Source: Clostridia bacterium (lineage in GTDB: Bacteria > Bacillota > UBA994 > PWPR01). From it: 30,381 bases of DNA. This document shows, piece by piece, positions 8,523 through 16,926 of this stretch. Location of the stretch: assembly GCA_003557085.1 (NCBI GenBank), contig PWPR01000175.1, positions 1 to 30,381 on the forward strand, written 5' to 3'. The translations under genes and the position numbers were made by a program. The notes under the pieces are model-generated. The model saw nothing but the letters and a program-made list of their open reading frames with translations. It searched no databases and was not told the DNA's origin. Numbering within the stretch: the stretch's first letter is position 1; each line of letters opens with the position of its first letter.

Positions 8523-8849
8523 CTTTTTCTCCTCTTATATATTGTATTTAGGTTATGTTTATATAGGAAACCTATAATCCCATATAATGTGGATAATTGT
8601 ACGCTGAAGTGTTCAATTAAGTTATTAGACAAAGGCCTTTCGAGAACCTCCTTGCAGCAAATACTTCATTAACAACCATCTATGTTGTATCTTAGCAATC
8701 GAATTATTAGTATTATATATTTATTACTAAGTTAATGCTACCTGTATTTTCATAATCTATTTAACAAGATGCAAATTCAATCTGAATCATATTGACTTTG
8801 ATTTTGTTTGTGCATATACTTTCAGGTAAATAAACTAAGGAGATAACTG
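8523..8849. other. Gene-free divergent intergenic region (about 330 bp)
   Basis: It separates the divergent phosphotransferase and methyltransferase genes. The only clear signal is the plus-strand promoter at 8792-8820. A palindromic AAAGGCCTTT lies at 8634-8643 and an imperfect CCATATAATGTGG at 8580-8592. A minus-strand AAGGAGG (complement of 8649-8655) sits in front of no convincing start. No RNA gene was recognised. Confidence 0.5.
8792..8820 (+). promoter_or_regulatory. SigA-type promoter of the GNMT-like methyltransferase gene
   Basis: TTGACT (8792-8797), a 17-bp spacer and TATACT (8815-8820). This gives a transcript start about 20 bp before the gene and places AAGGAG just ahead of the ATG. 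Confidence 0.7.
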
Positions 8850-9644
8850 ATGAGTCTTTATAATACATCTGCTTTATACAATCAAAATATGTCTAATGAT
8901 AAGCAAAATGATCTTAAATCCTTTTACAATGAAATCTTTAAGTCCTTCCAAATAACTACTATCCATGACTGTACAATTGGTGCAGGAGGAACAACCTTAC
9001 CATTAGCAAAACTTGGATATACTGTCACTGGCTCTGACCTAAGTAAAAATCTTGTAGAAAAAGCAAGTGAAAACTTTATAGACGCTGGCTACGAGTCAGA
9101 AATTTTTGTTGCTGATCTACGTGATGTTGAGAATTTTTTACCAGCTACCTGTGATTGTGTGATCTCAACTGGAAACTCACTAGCACATGTTAATAATGAT
9201 GATCTTGCAAAGTTCTTTGAAAGCGTCTCAAAAAGCATCCCCTCAGGGTCATTGCTCTATTTTGATACGCGAAACTGGGACAAACTACTTAAAAATAGAC
9301 CTATTTTTAAAGCTAGAGATCCTTTGGTAATGGATGAGGTAGAACACAAAAGCCTTTATCAAATTTTTGACTGGCATGATGATAAATCTGTTGACTTTGT
9401 TTTTGTCACATCAGTTGATAAAAACGGGAAGCATGAAAAGACTTCTTACACTTATGCACCGCGCTATTATCCGTTTGAACTAAACTGGCTTACCCAAAAA
9501 TTAAATGCTTCTGGCTTTAATGTTATAAAACTTTATGACCTTGATAGACTTTGGTTTGGTAAGGAAAACTCCGAAAAAACTGGGAACTTTGAGTCTGATT
9601 TTTACTCTATAGATTGGTACGGAGTTTTAGCCCAAAAAAATTAA
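8850..9644 (+). CDS. SAM-dependent methyltransferase, glycine N-methyltransferase-like
   Basis: 264 residues. SAM-binding motif I is slightly altered (IHDCTIGAGGTTLPLAKLG), followed by acidic Asp in VTGSDLS, motif III in EIFVADLRDV, and CVISTGNSLAHV, a GNS(L/F)xH signature seen in glycine/sarcosine N-methyltransferase-type enzymes. The Asp-rich aromatic C-terminal half (YFDTRNWDKLL, YPFELNWL) also agrees with that group. The acceptor is not known; a small amine or amino acid is the best inference. AAGGAG precedes the ATG, and a good promoter lies at 8792-8820. The YbjQ-family gene follows 88 bp later. Confidence 0.75.
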   Translation: MSLYNTSALYNQNMSNDKQNDLKSFYNEIFKSFQITTIHDCTIGAGGTTLPLAKLGYTVTGSDLSKNLVEKASENFIDAGYESEIFVADLRDVENFLPATCDCVISTGNSLAHVNNDDLAKFFESVSKSIPSGSLLYFDTRNWDKLLKNRPIFKARDPLVMDEVEHKSLYQIFDWHDDKSVDFVFVTSVDKNGKHEKTSYTYAPRYYPFELNWLTQKLNASGFNVIKLYDLDRLWFGKENSEKTGNFESDFYSIDWYGVLAQKN

Positions 9645-9732
9645 AGTGAATTCTTACCATATTCTAACCCTAATTTGTATTATATATGTAACAATAGTAA
9701 TAGTAACTTATTAAAATAAAAGGAGGACTATT

Positions 9733-10047
9733 ATGTTACTTGTTAATACGCTTGAAGTATCTGGAAAGAAAATCACTAAAACTATTGGACTTGTGAGAGG
9801 AAACACAATCCAAGCAAAGCATATTGGGAGAGATATTGGAGCAGGGCTTAAAACTCTAGTTGGTGGAGAAATTACTGGTTATACTGAAATGCTAACTGAA
9901 GCAAGAGAAATTGCTATTAATAGAATGATAGAAGATGCTAGAAGGCATGGAGCAAATGCTATTGTTAATGTAAGATTCTCTACTTCTCAAGTAATGCAAG
10001 GTGCTGCAGAGATTTTAGCTTATGGGACTGCAGTAATCATAGAATAG
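9733..10047 (+). CDS. YbjQ/UPF0145 family protein
   Basis: A 104-residue protein with the family pattern: an N-terminal strand, GLVRGNTIQAKHIGRDIGAGLKTLVGGEI, then YTEMLTEAREIAINRM and a C-terminal GANAIVNVRF...GTAVII. YbjQ-like proteins form small oligomers (often pentamers) annotated as putative heavy-metal-binding domains; the biological role is not established. The length matches the family exactly. AAAGGAGG is 8 nt before the ATG. It ends at a clear terminator (10076-10107). Confidence 0.88.
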   Translation: MLLVNTLEVSGKKITKTIGLVRGNTIQAKHIGRDIGAGLKTLVGGEITGYTEMLTEAREIAINRMIEDARRHGANAIVNVRFSTSQVMQGAAEILAYGTAVIIE

Positions 10048-10075
10048 ATGCCTAAAATTTCATAGAAAGTATTTT

Positions 10076-10107
10076 AAAGGATTGAGCAATGTAGCTCTAT
10101 CCTTTTT
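10076..10107 (+). terminator. Rho-independent terminator of the YbjQ-family gene
   Basis: AAAGGAT/ATCCTTT outer stem, one T-T mismatch, GAGC/GCTC inner stem, loop AATGTA, then a T run. Confidence 0.8.
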
Positions 10108-10197
10108 TCAAGTAAGTTAAGACTTCAAATGAGCTTTATTACATCAATGCCTTGACTTCAAATAGCTAGCTTAAACCCTTAACTAGCAAGCATAAGC

Positions 10198-10222
10198 AAA
10201 AGCACCCCAAAGAGGTGCTTTT
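10198..10222 (-). terminator. Bidirectional terminator, end of the AI-2E family permease gene
   Basis: AAAAGCACC (10198-10206) and GGTGCTTTT (10214-10222) with loop CCAAAGA; the A and T flanks give a T tail on both strands. A weaker hairpin (10164-10187) and a repeated GACTTCAAAT lie in the 90 bp to its left, with no assignable role. Confidence 0.75.
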
Positions 10223-10267
10223 ATATTTACTAACAATTCAAGTCCATGATGCTATTATATGTCTAAG

Positions 10268-11335
10268 TTAATTAGTTGCTTCCCTTTTATTGTCTAAAAT
10301 ATTTTTCAGAACTATTCTTGCTACTCCATAGACAGGAATAGCAAAAAAAGCACCTACAAATCCAAACATGGAAATCCCAAAAATTACTGCTGTAATAACT
10401 ATCATGGGATGAATATGAAGCCTTGTACCCATAACATTTGGTTTTGCAAGATTTCCATCAATTAACTGAGATACTGCTATAACAATGAACAATTTGATAA
10501 CCATTTGAAGCCCATAAGTCAGTGCAATTAACAAAGCAGGTATAGCAGCAAGTATTGGCCCTACTAAAGGTATTACTGATAGAACCATTGCAATTATTGC
10601 TAATGATAATGCACTCGGCAACCCAATTATTAAATAACCTATATAAGTTACTACACCATATATAAAAGCAACTATTAGCTGACTTGTAAAGTATATTGAC
10701 AGAACTTCATCAATTTGTGATAACACACCAGCCACTCTCTCTTTTCTTTTTTCAGGCACCCAATTAAGAGCAGTCTCATAAAAATAAGTGTCATCTTTAA
10801 GAAGGAAAAATAGAATTATTGGGATTAAAATTATAATAGTAACAAAATCTGCTATATTACTATACCACCCAGATGTAAATTCTCCTATACGAAAAAAACC
10901 CGACTCTAAAGCTCCTATTAGTCTGTCAACTATATCATCTAATGAGTAACTTCCAAGCCAACTATCTGAGCTGACAAGATTTTCAGCTCTTTCATGAAGT
11001 AACTGTAGCTGCTCTGAAAGATTCTCTACAAAACTAGAGAACTCTTCACTAATCATGCTTCCTCCAAAATAGCTTATAAGGCTTAAGATAGCAACAAAGC
11101 CCACTAAAACAATGATCACGCTAACTCTTCTACTAACATTTTTCTTGTCAAATAATCTGACAAAAGGTCTAAATAAGTAGTAAAAAAAACTTGCAAAAAT
11201 AATAGGAGAGATAATTATGGTTAAGATTCTTAGCAATGGGATATAAATATATTCCATATTTCCAGCTAAGTAAAGAATAATAAGAATAGATATTATAATT
11301 ATTAAGTTTCTTATCAACTTATCTTGTTTTAGCAT
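10268..11335 (-). CDS. AI-2E family transporter (PerM/YdiK-type permease)
   Basis: A 355-residue integral membrane protein of usual length for the family. Two N-terminal hydrophobic helices lie at about 10-55, another at about 72-92, then an extracytoplasmic helical loop (about 95-155). The conserved second half contains IILIPIILFFLLKDD and then a four-to-five-helix block with SLAIIAMVLSVIPLVGPILAAIPALL and the characteristic GTRLHIHPMIVITAVIFG signature. Members export diverse substrates; AI-2 export is shown only for E. coli TqsA, so the name should not be read as function. GAGGTGAG lies ahead of the ATG. It is monocistronic. Confidence 0.88.
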   Translation of the reverse strand: MLKQDKLIRNLIIIISILIILYLAGNMEYIYIPLLRILTIIISPIIFASFFYYLFRPFVRLFDKKNVSRRVSVIIVLVGFVAILSLISYFGGSMISEEFSSFVENLSEQLQLLHERAENLVSSDSWLGSYSLDDIVDRLIGALESGFFRIGEFTSGWYSNIADFVTIIILIPIILFFLLKDDTYFYETALNWVPEKRKERVAGVLSQIDEVLSIYFTSQLIVAFIYGVVTYIGYLIIGLPSALSLAIIAMVLSVIPLVGPILAAIPALLIALTYGLQMVIKLFIVIAVSQLIDGNLAKPNVMGTRLHIHPMIVITAVIFGISMFGFVGAFFAIPVYGVARIVLKNILDNKREATN

Positions 11336-11489
11336 AATCGTCTCACCTCTTTTTGTGTACTACCATTATACCGTTTTGTGGAGTATAGTTAAACATCTTA
11401 CACTTATTTGGGTCTTTTTTTATAAATCATGTCATTGCTAAATAATTTTATAAACGTGGATTGTAAAATTAAACTAGAAAAATAAATAA

Positions 11490-11528
11490 TGCAGTTTCTA
11501 TAATCAACTTATAATCTAAGAAACTGCA
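11490..11528 (-). terminator. Terminator of the TCS/ABC transporter operon
   Basis: Ten-base-pair inverted repeat TGCAGTTTCT (11490-11499) and AGAAACTGCA (11519-11528). On the minus strand it is followed by TTATTTATTTTTC. The loop is long (19 nt) but can fold further. It lies directly after the permease stop. Confidence 0.65.
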
Positions 11529-11544
11529 CTATTTTAACTTTTAT

Positions 11545-14082
11545 CTATATGTTTTCATCTCTTATTGCATCAACTATATTGTCTTTTTTTAATTTCCTAG
11601 AAGAGTATATCATTGTTGAGAATATCAAAGCAAATACTCCAAAAATGCAAATCAATACAGCTTTTAGTGGCATTGTGAAACTAAACGAACCAATGTAACC
11701 AAACGCTTTGAATAAAAGATAACTTACACCAACACTTGCAGGTAAACCAAAAAGCAAAGCAACAAAGCCGTAAAAAACACTCTCGTAGGTAAGTATTCTT
11801 GTAAACCCTTTTTTGGTAAGCCCTACTGATCTAAGCATTGCAAACTCTCTTCTTCTTAACTCCACATTGGTGCTAATTGTGTTAAATATGTTTGTTATAC
11901 CTATCAATGTGATCAGTGTAATAAATCCATAAACAAATATTGAGATTAGCAATATCATTTGTCTATCAGTTCTTTCAAAATAAGCTGCATTGTGAATATG
12001 CATATTTGTGTTGTGGTGCTCGATGAACTCTTCTCTAATTTTTTCTTCCACTATATCTGGTTCTCTCGAGTTAATATATATATACCTATTTGCGTGCATA
12101 TTGCTGTTAGCCAAAGTTGTATAGTAGGTAGCTTCATTTGTAACAAATATAGGTTGTACCCCTGGTGTTTGAATGCCACTCGGCGACTTTTTCACTTCTC
12201 CTACCACGACTAACTCGACATAGTCTCGATCATCATGATATCCATGCATTTTTATCAAGGAGTCTGTACTAAAGTCTAACATATTAAAAATGTGCATTAC
12301 ATCAGCTCTAATGTTGTGTTCACTAACGTAAATAACCTCATTTTCATTGACATTCGTGTTTAATTGCTTCGTATAATCTTTAAATGCTTTGTCATCTAGT
12401 GTAACAATTATTGCATCTAAAATATATTGATCATTCTCTATTTTAAAACTTTCTATGATAGAATCAAAGTTTTGTCTAGTGTAATCACTCATTACATCTT
12501 GATTGATAGATATTCTTCCCCTTGCGGTTAATACAGCAACACTATCTTCTACTTCTTCAATATTTTGAATAAAACTGATAACATGGTCCAAATCAACACT
12601 ATCACTATATATATTGACTGACACATCATAATTGAAACTTCCCATGTAAGAAGAAGATATGTCCATTGTATACATAACAAATGAGTTAAATTATATAAAT
12701 AAGACTATACTGATAAATAAGGATAAAATCGTTGCAAAGTAACGCTTTCTATTTCTCTTAAGGTTTTTTAGAGCAATATCACCTTCAATGCCAAAAAGAA
12801 ACTTTGCTATAGGATTAGATCTAGATTTTTTACTTGTTGTAATATCTGTTGTTAATCTTATTGCATCAATTGGTGATATCTTTGCTGCTTTTCTCGCTGG
12901 GATTACAGTTGATAAGAAAATTGTTATCACCATGAAAGCTATTGCTGCTAAAACAGCAAAAGGACTTACTACTAAATAGATGTGCTCTGCTCCTGTAAAA
13001 ATATCTTGTAGAATTGAGTCTGCTACTTTGAGAGTTATGAAAATTCCAAATATACCACTAATTATGCCTATTGGAACACCAATTAAACTTAGAACAAAGC
13101 CTTCCCAATACACAGTTCTCTTAATTTGCTTTGCTGTAGCCCCTACACTTCTTAACATCCCAAACTGTTTCTTTCTTTCACTAATTGAAATAGCAAAAGA
13201 GTTATAAATTACTATTACTGCTCCTATAACTACAAGCAGCATAATTATTAAAGCTGCTGTTTCAGTAAAATAAACAAAAGCTTGATTAACAGAAGCCCCT
13301 TGCCAGTTTAACAACTCTCTATTAAGAAAATAATTATAATTGCCATAAAACCCTTGTGAAGTTGGCAGTTTGACATCTGAGGCTATCTTGTTTGCCTTTT
13401 CTATCGTATTCTTAGGGTTATTAAGAAGGACACTGACTTCAACATGACCATCCTGTAAATGTAGTTGCTCGTCAAAGAATGTCACTGCTCCAAAGTCAAG
13501 AGAATATCCCACCTGATAAAGATTTCTCTCTGTCAAACCAACAACTTCAAAAGTATATTCTTGAAGTTCTATATCAGAAATGACGGTTTGTTCTGTCTCT
13601 TCTATAAATGTTTTATACCCTATTTTTAGACTTAATTCTTGACCAATTTCAATATCTAAAAAATCTACAAGATTCTGTTCTATAATAATTTCTCTACTAT
13701 TCTGGGGCAATCTTCCTTCAATCAGTTTAATTGGTTGAAGCTCTAAACCTTTATCATCATAAGCAACTACTTTTAGAAAGTCTTCTGCAGTTCTATTAAT
13801 ATTTAGCTCAGAATAACCTAATGTGTTAGAAATAAAAGACTTATCAACCAATGTATGACTATTCAAATATTTCGCGCTTTCAATTGGCACATAATTGTAT
13901 CTAATGTGATAATTTCCATTGCTATTTATAGCCTGTCTAATAAACATATCTTTAAAGCTAGTGGCCAGCGTTGTCACCCCTGTTAACATTGCTGCAGTTA
14001 AAATAATCGCTATAATTGTTACAATTGTTCTTTTCTTGTTCTTTCTTAAGCTACTTAATGTAAAAGCTCTGAGAATGTTCAT
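11545..14082 (-). pseudogene. FtsX/MacB-type ABC transporter permease interrupted by an in-frame TAA
   Basis: The frame starting ATG 14082 and ending TGA/TAA at 11545 is 845 codons long, the usual length for large double-unit FtsX permeases, but codon 464 (12693-12691) is TAA. Codons 1-463 hold TM1 (about 15-40), a MacB-like periplasmic domain and three helices ending ATVIPARKAAKISPIDAIR. The stop falls inside TM5 (LSLFISIVLFI), and the same frame continues FNSFVMYTMDISS into the second extracytoplasmic domain and last three helices (ending RKLKKDNIVDAIRDE). No frame change is needed. Normal neighbours code Ser or Leu here, so TCA or TTA to TAA is a one-base change. The ATG at 12675 has no ribosome binding site, so reinitiation is unlikely. 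Its start overlaps the ATPase stop (ATGA). Confidence 0.85.
12691..12693 (-). other. In-frame TAA splitting the permease gene
   Basis: Read on the minus strand: GTC TTA TTT ATA TAA TTT AAC TCA, five codons before ATG 12675 in the same frame. TAA cannot encode selenocysteine or pyrrolysine. It is either a true nonsense mutation or a base error. Confidence 0.9.
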
Positions 14083-14762
14083 TTTCTTAGAACCTCATCT
14101 TTTACAATTTTTCCATCTTCAATACTAATGACTCTATTAGCTTGCAGTGCTATGCTTTCATCATGTGTGATTATAATTATTGTTTGCTTATATTTACGAT
14201 TTGACATTTTAAGCAAGTTAATTATCTCTTCAGAATTCTTAGAATCTAAATTACCTGTAGGCTCATCCGCCAATAGCAAAGCTGGATTATTAATTAGTGC
14301 TCTCCCAATGGAAACTCTTTGTTGCTGACCCCCTGAAAGCTGATTAGGAAGGTAGTTCATTCTATCAGCAATACCTAAAGTGTTAACTATTTCTTTTAAC
14401 TTATCTTTTTGAACTTTTTTGCCATCTAAAAGAATCGGCAATGTTATATTTTCTTTAACATTAAGTATAGGAATTAAGTTATAAAATTGATATACAAGTC
14501 CCACTTGTCTTCTTCTAAAAACTGCTCTACTTGATTCATTCAAGTTATAAATATTCGTATCATCAATATATACTTTACCTTCGGTTGGAATATCTACCCC
14601 ACCAATAAGATGTAAAAGTGTAGATTTCCCAGAACCACTAGGACCAATTATTGCAACAAACTCTCCCTTTTTCACACTCAAAGAAACATCCTCTAAGGCT
14701 TTAACTTGAGTGTTTCCTTTGCCATAATGTTTTGATAGATTCTCAACTCTTAAAATCTCCAT
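14079..14762 (-). CDS. MacB/LolD-type ABC transporter ATPase
   Basis: 227 residues from the ATG at 14762, which has GAGGAG 6 nt upstream; an in-frame ATG at 14783 lacks such a site. Walker A is GPSGSGKST, Q-loop LVYQFYNLIP, signature LSGGQQQRVSIGRAL, Walker B LLLADEPTGNLDSKN and switch His ITHD. ADEPTGNLD is diagnostic for the MacB/LolD/FtsE class, which works with FtsX-type permeases in mechanotransmission or peptide export. The partner permease immediately downstream (4-bp ATGA overlap) is broken. Upstream lies the two-component system, the arrangement seen for peptide-antibiotic sensing and detoxification modules, although the kinase type differs from BceS. Confidence 0.92.
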   Translation of the reverse strand: MEILRVENLSKHYGKGNTQVKALEDVSLSVKKGEFVAIIGPSGSGKSTLLHLIGGVDIPTEGKVYIDDTNIYNLNESSRAVFRRRQVGLVYQFYNLIPILNVKENITLPILLDGKKVQKDKLKEIVNTLGIADRMNYLPNQLSGGQQQRVSIGRALINNPALLLADEPTGNLDSKNSEEIINLLKMSNRKYKQTIIIITHDESIALQANRVISIEDGKIVKDEVLRK

Positions 14763-14846
14763 TTTCAACTCTCCTCTAGTCATTATAATAATAGTATATA
14801 TTTCTATAATGACAATGAAGTGACTGCTAGTGTGACAGTTTTGTCA
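14763..14846 (-). promoter_or_regulatory. Candidate response-regulator-controlled promoter of the ABC genes
   Basis: The 84 bp between the kinase stop and the ATPase start holds a perfect inverted repeat TGACA-N4-TGTCA (14833-14846). Reading in the minus direction, GTCA then recurs at 12 and 11 nt, the last within TTGTCA. Downstream come AT-rich candidates TATACT and TATAAT. Tandem repeats with an 11-bp period overlapping a weak -35 are usual for OmpR-family sites. Binding by the regulator encoded at 16063 is inference. Confidence 0.45.
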
Positions 14847-16070
14847 TCATATTTTGGTCTTGTAAAACTTAATCATAAACTTAGTTCCTATTCCAAGTTT
14901 GCTTTCTACTTTTACAATACCATTTTGATTTTCTATTATGCTTTTTGATAAAGCTAATCCAATTCCAACACTATCACTAGCAGCATTTTTCCCTCGATAG
15001 AATCTATTTAATATATAAGGAATATCCTCCTTAGCAATACCCTTTCCTGTATCTTCTATAATAATCTCTGTGTAAAGAGGATTAGAGCTAAACTCAATGA
15101 AAATTTTGCCCTTCATCTCTGTATGTTCAATACAGTTTTTAATCATATTACTAAATGCTTCTAGGGACCATTCAAAATCTCCTAAGTAAAAGGTCTTATT
15201 ATCACCAGATATGGAAATGTTTATTTCTTTAAGCTCAATAGGTACCAAAAAAGGCTGAATTACTTTTTCCATCAACTCTTTTATATAGACTTTCTCACTT
15301 TTCATTTTTACAGTATTTGAATCAAGTTTGGCAAGCTTAAGTAAAGCAGATACAAGCCAGTTTAGCCTAGATATTTGATTTTGCATAATCCTATGAAACT
15401 CTTCTAGCTTACTTTTTGGAATATTTCCTTTCCTTAAGACATCGCTAGTTACTTGAAGAGATGTAAGTGGTGTTTTAATCTGGTGAGAAATATCTGAAAT
15501 TGCTTTTGCTAGCTCATTTCTTTCATAAGTAAGCTCCTCATTATGCTCTTTTAGCATCCCAGTAATCTTGTAAATGTTATTTTTTAATATGCTCAATGAT
15601 CCTTCTTGATTGTCTCTTAGGTCTAAAGAGTAATTGCCTACGCTTACAGCTTCTAAATAATATATAAGCTCATCAATTCTACTTTTTTGCTTTTTATGCC
15701 CATAGATAAGAAAAATAATGTAAGTAATGTGCACTAATAAAATCAAAAGGGTTACATAAAAAATCATATTATTTTGCAAAATATTAAAGTCTTGTCTTTT
15801 AGCTAGTGAATCTGGTCCTAATCCAATTTTTGATAGCATTTCTACTCCTTTTGTAGAGTCAAAACTATCAATGTCATTTAGTAAATCTAAAATTTGTGTT
15901 TCAGAATTTGATGATTCTTCTATAGCTATAGCTACTATACTTGCTTTTAGCCTGTAGATTGAGTCTTTGTGCAGATTCATAACATGTATACTGGTTAGTA
16001 TACCTGCAATAATAAATATAATAAGTGCTGCTGTAGAAAAAGCTATAACTTTTCTAATCTCTCTATTCAT
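14847..16070 (-). CDS. Membrane sensor histidine kinase
   Basis: 407 residues. TM1 lies at about 8-30, an extracytoplasmic domain of about 70 residues at 31-101, TM2 at 102-123, then a short HAMP-like linker (LIYYLEAVSVGNY). The HisKA domain has DISHQIKTPLTSL with phospho-acceptor His196. The ATPase domain has N-box NMIKNCIEH, G1 box DTGKGI, F box YILNRFYRGK and G2 box GIGLALSKSII. The sizeable extracellular domain means it is not the intramembrane-sensing BceS type. It overlaps the response regulator gene by 8 bp and is followed by the ABC genes after a possible internal promoter. The signal is unknown; a cell-envelope or peptide cue is inferred from context. Confidence 0.92.
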   Translation of the reverse strand: MNREIRKVIAFSTAALIIFIIAGILTSIHVMNLHKDSIYRLKASIVAIAIEESSNSETQILDLLNDIDSFDSTKGVEMLSKIGLGPDSLAKRQDFNILQNNMIFYVTLLILLVHITYIIFLIYGHKKQKSRIDELIYYLEAVSVGNYSLDLRDNQEGSLSILKNNIYKITGMLKEHNEELTYERNELAKAISDISHQIKTPLTSLQVTSDVLRKGNIPKSKLEEFHRIMQNQISRLNWLVSALLKLAKLDSNTVKMKSEKVYIKELMEKVIQPFLVPIELKEINISISGDNKTFYLGDFEWSLEAFSNMIKNCIEHTEMKGKIFIEFSSNPLYTEIIIEDTGKGIAKEDIPYILNRFYRGKNAASDSVGIGLALSKSIIENQNGIVKVESKLGIGTKFMIKFYKTKI

Positions 16071-16743
16071 TCTCTAACTCCAATTTATAGCCTAATCCTC
16101 TAACTGTATGAATAAGTTTGGGCTCCTGAGGATTATCCTCAATTTTTTCTCTTAGTCTTTTAATATAAACAGTTAGGGTATTATCTGTTACGTAATTACC
16201 TGATTCGTCCCAAATATGGTCAAGAATCTGATTCCTAGATAGTATTTGACCATTATGATTAAGCAGTGTTAACAATAGCTTATACTCAAGTGCTGTTAGA
16301 TCAATCTCCTCACCGCTCTTTTTTACAGTAGCTTTTGTATTGTCAATTTCAAGATTATGTATTTTTGTAACTTTTTTATAATCTGTAAGCTTATACCTTC
16401 TTAAGACACTCTTAATTCTTGAAAGCAATTCTCCTACCCTAAAGGGCTTTGTAATATAATCATCTGCTCCTAAATCAAGACCCATAATTACATTTACTTC
16501 ATCATCATATGCTGTAAGAAAAATTATTGGGATATTATATCTTTCTCTTAATTGTTTGCAAACTTCAAATCCACTACCATCTGGTAGCTCTAAATCTAAA
16601 AGAACTAGAGTGTATTTATCTGACATCAAGCTCTTAGCTTCTCTAACATTTTTTGCAATAGTAACTGCAAAGCCTTCTTGAGACAAAGAATACTCTAAAC
16701 CTATAGCGATTGATTTATCATCTTCTACTAGTAAAATATTCAT
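16063..16743 (-). CDS. OmpR/PhoB-family response regulator
   Basis: 226 residues from ATG 16743; a GTG at 16755 is in frame but overlaps the AGAGGTG ribosome binding site. The receiver domain has the acidic pair Asp8-Asp9, phospho-acceptor Asp50 in LVLLDLELPDG, Thr in IIFLTAYDD and Lys in DDYITKPF. The C-terminal winged helix has the family end pattern TLTVYIKRLREKIED...IHTVRGLGYKLE. It is first in the operon with the kinase, then ATPase and permease. It probably controls the ABC genes through the repeats at 14763-14846. Confidence 0.93.
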   Translation of the reverse strand: MNILLVEDDKSIAIGLEYSLSQEGFAVTIAKNVREAKSLMSDKYTLVLLDLELPDGSGFEVCKQLRERYNIPIIFLTAYDDEVNVIMGLDLGADDYITKPFRVGELLSRIKSVLRRYKLTDYKKVTKIHNLEIDNTKATVKKSGEEIDLTALEYKLLLTLLNHNGQILSRNQILDHIWDESGNYVTDNTLTVYIKRLREKIEDNPQEPKLIHTVRGLGYKLELENE

Positions 16744-16769
16744 GATATTTTTCACCTCTTTCAGTAAAT

Positions 16770-16775
16770 ATTATA
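16770..16775 (-). promoter_or_regulatory. -10 element of the two-component operon promoter
   Basis: On the minus strand GGTATAAT gives a perfect TATAAT about 27 bp before the ATG at 16743; no good -35 box is seen at 17 bp. Confidence 0.45.
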
Positions 16776-16841
16776 CCTTTTTACTCAATATATCTATATA
16801 TTTACGAGATATTCATTAAAATCAAAAATCTATCTAAGTTC

Positions 16842-16878
16842 TTATTGATTATCAATAAACTTTTATTGACTTTCAATA
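16842..16878 (+). promoter_or_regulatory. Twin palindromic operators TATTGA-N3-TCAATA
   Basis: Site 1 is TATTGATTATCAATA (16843-16857, arms extendable by one base on each side). Site 2 is TATTGACTTTCAATA (16864-16878). Half-sites are identical and centres are 21 bp apart, two helical turns. Site 2 covers the -35 box of the DUF2975 operon promoter, so repression is expected. The likeliest binder is the Cro/CI-type protein encoded second in that operon (autoregulation); this is inference. Confidence 0.65.
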
Positions 16879-16894
16879 TGTTAATAGATACTAT
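16866..16894 (+). promoter_or_regulatory. Promoter of the DUF2975/HTH operon
   Basis: TTGACT (16866-16871), a 17-bp spacer and TACTAT (16889-16894). The -35 element is inside the second palindromic operator. Confidence 0.6.
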
Positions 16895-16926
16895 TTGCTT
16901 AAGCTTAAAGTCAGGAGGCAGAAATA

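Noticed and set aside
8521..8640. Small minus-strand frame of about 36-40 codons (TTG start near 8634) ending TGA over the TTG start of the kinase gene
   Set aside because: The AAGGAGG upstream is 16 nt from the only usable start, composition looks like chance, and no domain is recognised.
10268..11335. Autoinducer-2 exporter for quorum sensing
   Set aside because: Only the family is supported. AI-2 export is shown for few members, and no luxS or lsr gene is in the window.
12675..12693. A translational restart making two functional half-permeases
   Set aside because: ATG 12675 has no ribosome binding site, and the first half would end inside a membrane helix. A nonsense mutation in one gene is simpler.
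14079..16743. BceRSAB-type bacitracin resistance module
   Set aside because: The kinase has a 70-residue extracellular domain, unlike BceS, and the permease does not show the single large BceB domain layout; the specific name is not supported.
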